Shown one piece after another: positions 62,337-64,000 of a stretch of DNA of 64,000 nt. Source of the DNA: an uncultured Alphaproteobacteria bacterium (GTDB lineage: Bacteria > Pseudomonadota > Alphaproteobacteria > Rhodobacterales > Rhodobacteraceae); NCBI GenBank assembly GCA_902611475.1, contig CACLZW010000008.1:1-64000 (forward strand). Reading direction: 5' to 3'. The first letter of the stretch is position 1. Each line of letters opens with the position of its first letter. Made by a program: the position numbers and the translations under genes. A model generated the notes under the pieces. It ran no database searches. It saw only the letters and a program-made list of their open reading frames with translations, and was not told the DNA's origin.

Positions 62337-63131
62337 TTATATCTTCTGTATTGCGTTTTCAATTTTCATAACATCTTGGGGGTTATTTAGCTCCCAAAAA
62401 ATTCTACCTTTACTATCAACCAAAACACATTTTATTGTACATCCATTTTCGAGAAATCTTAATTGTTCTAACCCCTCCAGTGCTTCAAGATTACCTTCTT
62501 TCCACGTGCGGTACTTCGAAAGAATTTCAGGCCGATAGGCATACACCCCTACATGGTGAAATATCGGACAAGCTTCTTGTTGCATTAAGCGTTTTTCATC
62601 AACAAATGGAATTATCTCTTTCGAAAAATATAAGGCGTTGTTTTTATTATCAAATACCACAGTAGTGCCTCCCACTCGACCAGAGCTTCTGTCAAGTCTA
62701 AACGAATCCAAAGAATCTTTATCTAATCTCAAAACGGGCGTGGCCATTTGAGTATCTGGACTTTTTTTAAAAGCTTCTATCAAATCCTCAACAAACCATT
62801 CTGGGGTTAACGGAGCATCTCCCTGTAAATTCACAATTAAATCACCAGTGAAATTTATATTTTTTAACGCTTCCGCACATCGCTCTGTTCCATTTCTACA
62901 TTTCTCTGACGTCATCACAACCTTGGCACCAAAAGACTCCGCTTCAGTTCTAATTCTTTCATCATCGGTTGCCACGACAATCTGCTCAACGTTTTTAACT
63001 CTACAGGCTGCCTCCCAAGACAACTGAATTAGTGATTTTTGAAGGCCTCGTCCAATGGAAAGTTTCACGAGAGGTTTACCAGGAAACCTTACAGAAGAGT
63101 AACGCGCTGGAATAATGATGACTGTTTTCAT
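62337..63131 (-). CDS. kdsB: CMP-Kdo synthetase
   Basis: The 264-residue cytidylyltransferase has IIPARYSSVRFPGKPL (CTP loop), IVATDDERI, CRNGTERCAEAL and VNLQGDAPLTP. It activates Kdo for transfer by WaaA. Its ATG overlaps the kdsD stop by four bases, showing translational coupling with kdsD upstream. Confidence 0.92.
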   Translation of the reverse strand: MKTVIIIPARYSSVRFPGKPLVKLSIGRGLQKSLIQLSWEAACRVKNVEQIVVATDDERIRTEAESFGAKVVMTSEKCRNGTERCAEALKNINFTGDLIVNLQGDAPLTPEWFVEDLIEAFKKSPDTQMATPVLRLDKDSLDSFRLDRSSGRVGGTTVVFDNKNNALYFSKEIIPFVDEKRLMQQEACPIFHHVGVYAYRPEILSKYRTWKEGNLEALEGLEQLRFLENGCTIKCVLVDSKGRIFWELNNPQDVMKIENAIQKI

Positions 63132-64000
63132 TTGATACCTGAGCGTAAAACATCATGCATGCGCAGTAATCCAATAGGCTTATCGTCTTCAATTACAACA
63201 ATTGCATAAACTTTATATTTTTCCATTTTTTCTAAAGCAACAGACACTAAATCAGTTGGCTTTATCGATGTAGGATTTAACGTAGCTATGTCTTTAGGGG
63301 AAAAAGTAAGAATATCATTAATGTTTCTTCTGAGATCTCCATCCGTTATTATTCCCGAAAGTGTACCGTTTTCATCAACCAAAATTGCAACGCCAAAGCC
63401 AGATTGATTCATACAGGAAATAACATTACTCATAGTCAAGTCGTCATTTACAATTGCCGTTTCACTTTTATTTCTCATTAGTTGTGACACCGTTAACATC
63501 TGCAAACCAAGATTGCCTCCAGGATGCAAAACCTTGAAATCTTCAGGCTTGAAATCTCGCTGCTCCATGAGCGCGACAGCCAATGCATCTCCTAAAGCCA
63601 TCGTAAGTATTGTTGATGTTGTGGGCGCCATACCAATGGTGCAAGCTTCCGGGGCATCAGTGAGCAACAACCTAAAGTCAGCAGCTTGTATTAGAGTGCT
63701 ATTTTTAGAAGAAGAAATAACTGCGGTAAGAATACCGAACCTTCGGGTGTGGGCTAAAATGTCGTAAAGTTCTGATGTTTCTCCAGAATTCGATATAAGC
63801 AAGCAGAAATCATTTTGGGTTATCATTCCCAAATCACCATGGCTTGCTTCTGTTGCATGCACAAAGCCCGCTGGTGTGCCTGTACTGGCCAAAGTTGCTG
63901 CAATTTTCCGACCAACATGCCCAGACTTACCAACCCCTGATACAACAACTCTACCCTTGGTTTTAAGCACGGCATCAACAGCTGATTCAAAATCAACTGG
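63128..64000 (-). CDS. kdsD: Arabinose-5-phosphate isomerase (KdsD/KpsF), 5' truncated
   Basis: The frame is open to the window's right edge (PVDFESAVDAVLKTKG...), so an internal GTG at 63970 is not the start. The sugar-isomerase domain has VVVSGVGKSGHVGRKIAATLASTG and ATEASHGDLGMI. Two CBS domains follow (VISCMNQSGFGVAILVDENG; VALEKMEKYKVYAIVVIEDD). It makes arabinose-5-phosphate, the precursor of Kdo, in one operon with kdsB. Confidence 0.93.
   Translation of the reverse strand, partial: PVDFESAVDAVLKTKGRVVVSGVGKSGHVGRKIAATLASTGTPAGFVHATEASHGDLGMITQNDFCLLISNSGETSELYDILAHTRRFGILTAVISSSKNSTLIQAADFRLLLTDAPEACTIGMAPTTSTILTMALGDALAVALMEQRDFKPEDFKVLHPGGNLGLQMLTVSQLMRNKSETAIVNDDLTMSNVISCMNQSGFGVAILVDENGTLSGIITDGDLRRNINDILTFSPKDIATLNPTSIKPTDLVSVALEKMEKYKVYAIVVIEDDKPIGLLRMHDVLRSGIK

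Overview
The window is AT-rich bacterial DNA, most likely from a marine alphaproteobacterium. The best taxonomic clue is the tmRNA gene at about 49.6-49.9 kb. It has the permuted, two-piece layout typical of alphaproteobacteria, with the CCA-ending acceptor piece upstream of the coding piece, and its 12-residue tag reads ANDDYAPVAVAA. Kdo/LPS genes, class II fumarase, FAD-dependent thymidylate synthase (ThyX), a dimethylglycine-dehydrogenase-type enzyme and a fused indolepyruvate oxidoreductase fit the same placement. No species call is justified from the sequence alone.

Layout. (1) 0-10.4 kb is catabolic chromosome: an acyl-CoA synthetase piece, a CaiD-like hydratase, an FAD/GcvT-type demethylating dehydrogenase, an Lrp regulator divergent from a MetY-type sulfhydrylase, a double cyclic-nucleotide-domain protein, a 3-hydroxyisobutyrate-dehydrogenase-like enzyme, a threonine-dehydratase-like enzyme and an acyl-CoA ligase. 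(2) 10.85-27.2 kb is a genomic island next to an intact tRNA-Thr(UGU). (3) 27.3-33 kb holds small or housekeeping genes (thrS, infC, lpxL-type acyltransferase). (4) 33.3-40 kb groups two bactofilins, a MltG-type transglycosylase, a secreted three-repeat protein, a CaiB-type protein with a C-terminal extension and three unknown genes. (5) 40-49.6 kb: a molybdopterin oxidoreductase, katG, a very large flagellin, a flavin reductase, thyX and a glyoxalase. (6) 49.6-58.5 kb: ssrA-sspB, fumC, ccdA, iorAB fusion, a LysR regulator, cobS and a LysE-type exporter. (7) 58.5-64 kb: a HAD phosphatase and a Kdo/LPS cluster (waaA, methyltransferase, glycosyltransferase, kdsB, kdsD) that runs off the window.

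The island is the unusual part. Two degenerate displaced tRNA-Thr 3' fragments, in the same orientation as the real tRNA, lie at 13.24 and 10.86 kb, so at least two integrations appear stacked there. Twelve copies of a roughly 35-75 bp repeat (called R here, core CATCTGCTGCACACTCCAAG) punctuate the island and I did not see it elsewhere in the window. R copies separate small cargo units: a BioY transporter, a small secreted protein, a peroxidase-type CMD protein, a membrane adenylate cyclase, a DUF1330-like protein, NTF2-like paralogues, an epoxide-hydrolase-type enzyme, a gene-free unit, and others. After several plus-strand genes R sits 9-48 bases past the stop codon, so the layout resembles a cassette array without matching an integron.

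Two tyrosine recombinases accompany it, one intact beside the tRNA and one split by two frameshifts. Their start codons lie in 12-bp-period direct repeats that also appear beside several R copies, as expected of integrase arm sites. Two near-perfect inverted repeats (189 bp and 81 bp) meet at a tRNA-3'-end core at 25.82-25.84 kb, forming an attP-like composite and bracketing potentially invertible segments. Inside the island, a predicted family-A/T7-like polymerase gene is framed by about 37-bp terminal inverted repeats, making a compact single-gene mobile unit.
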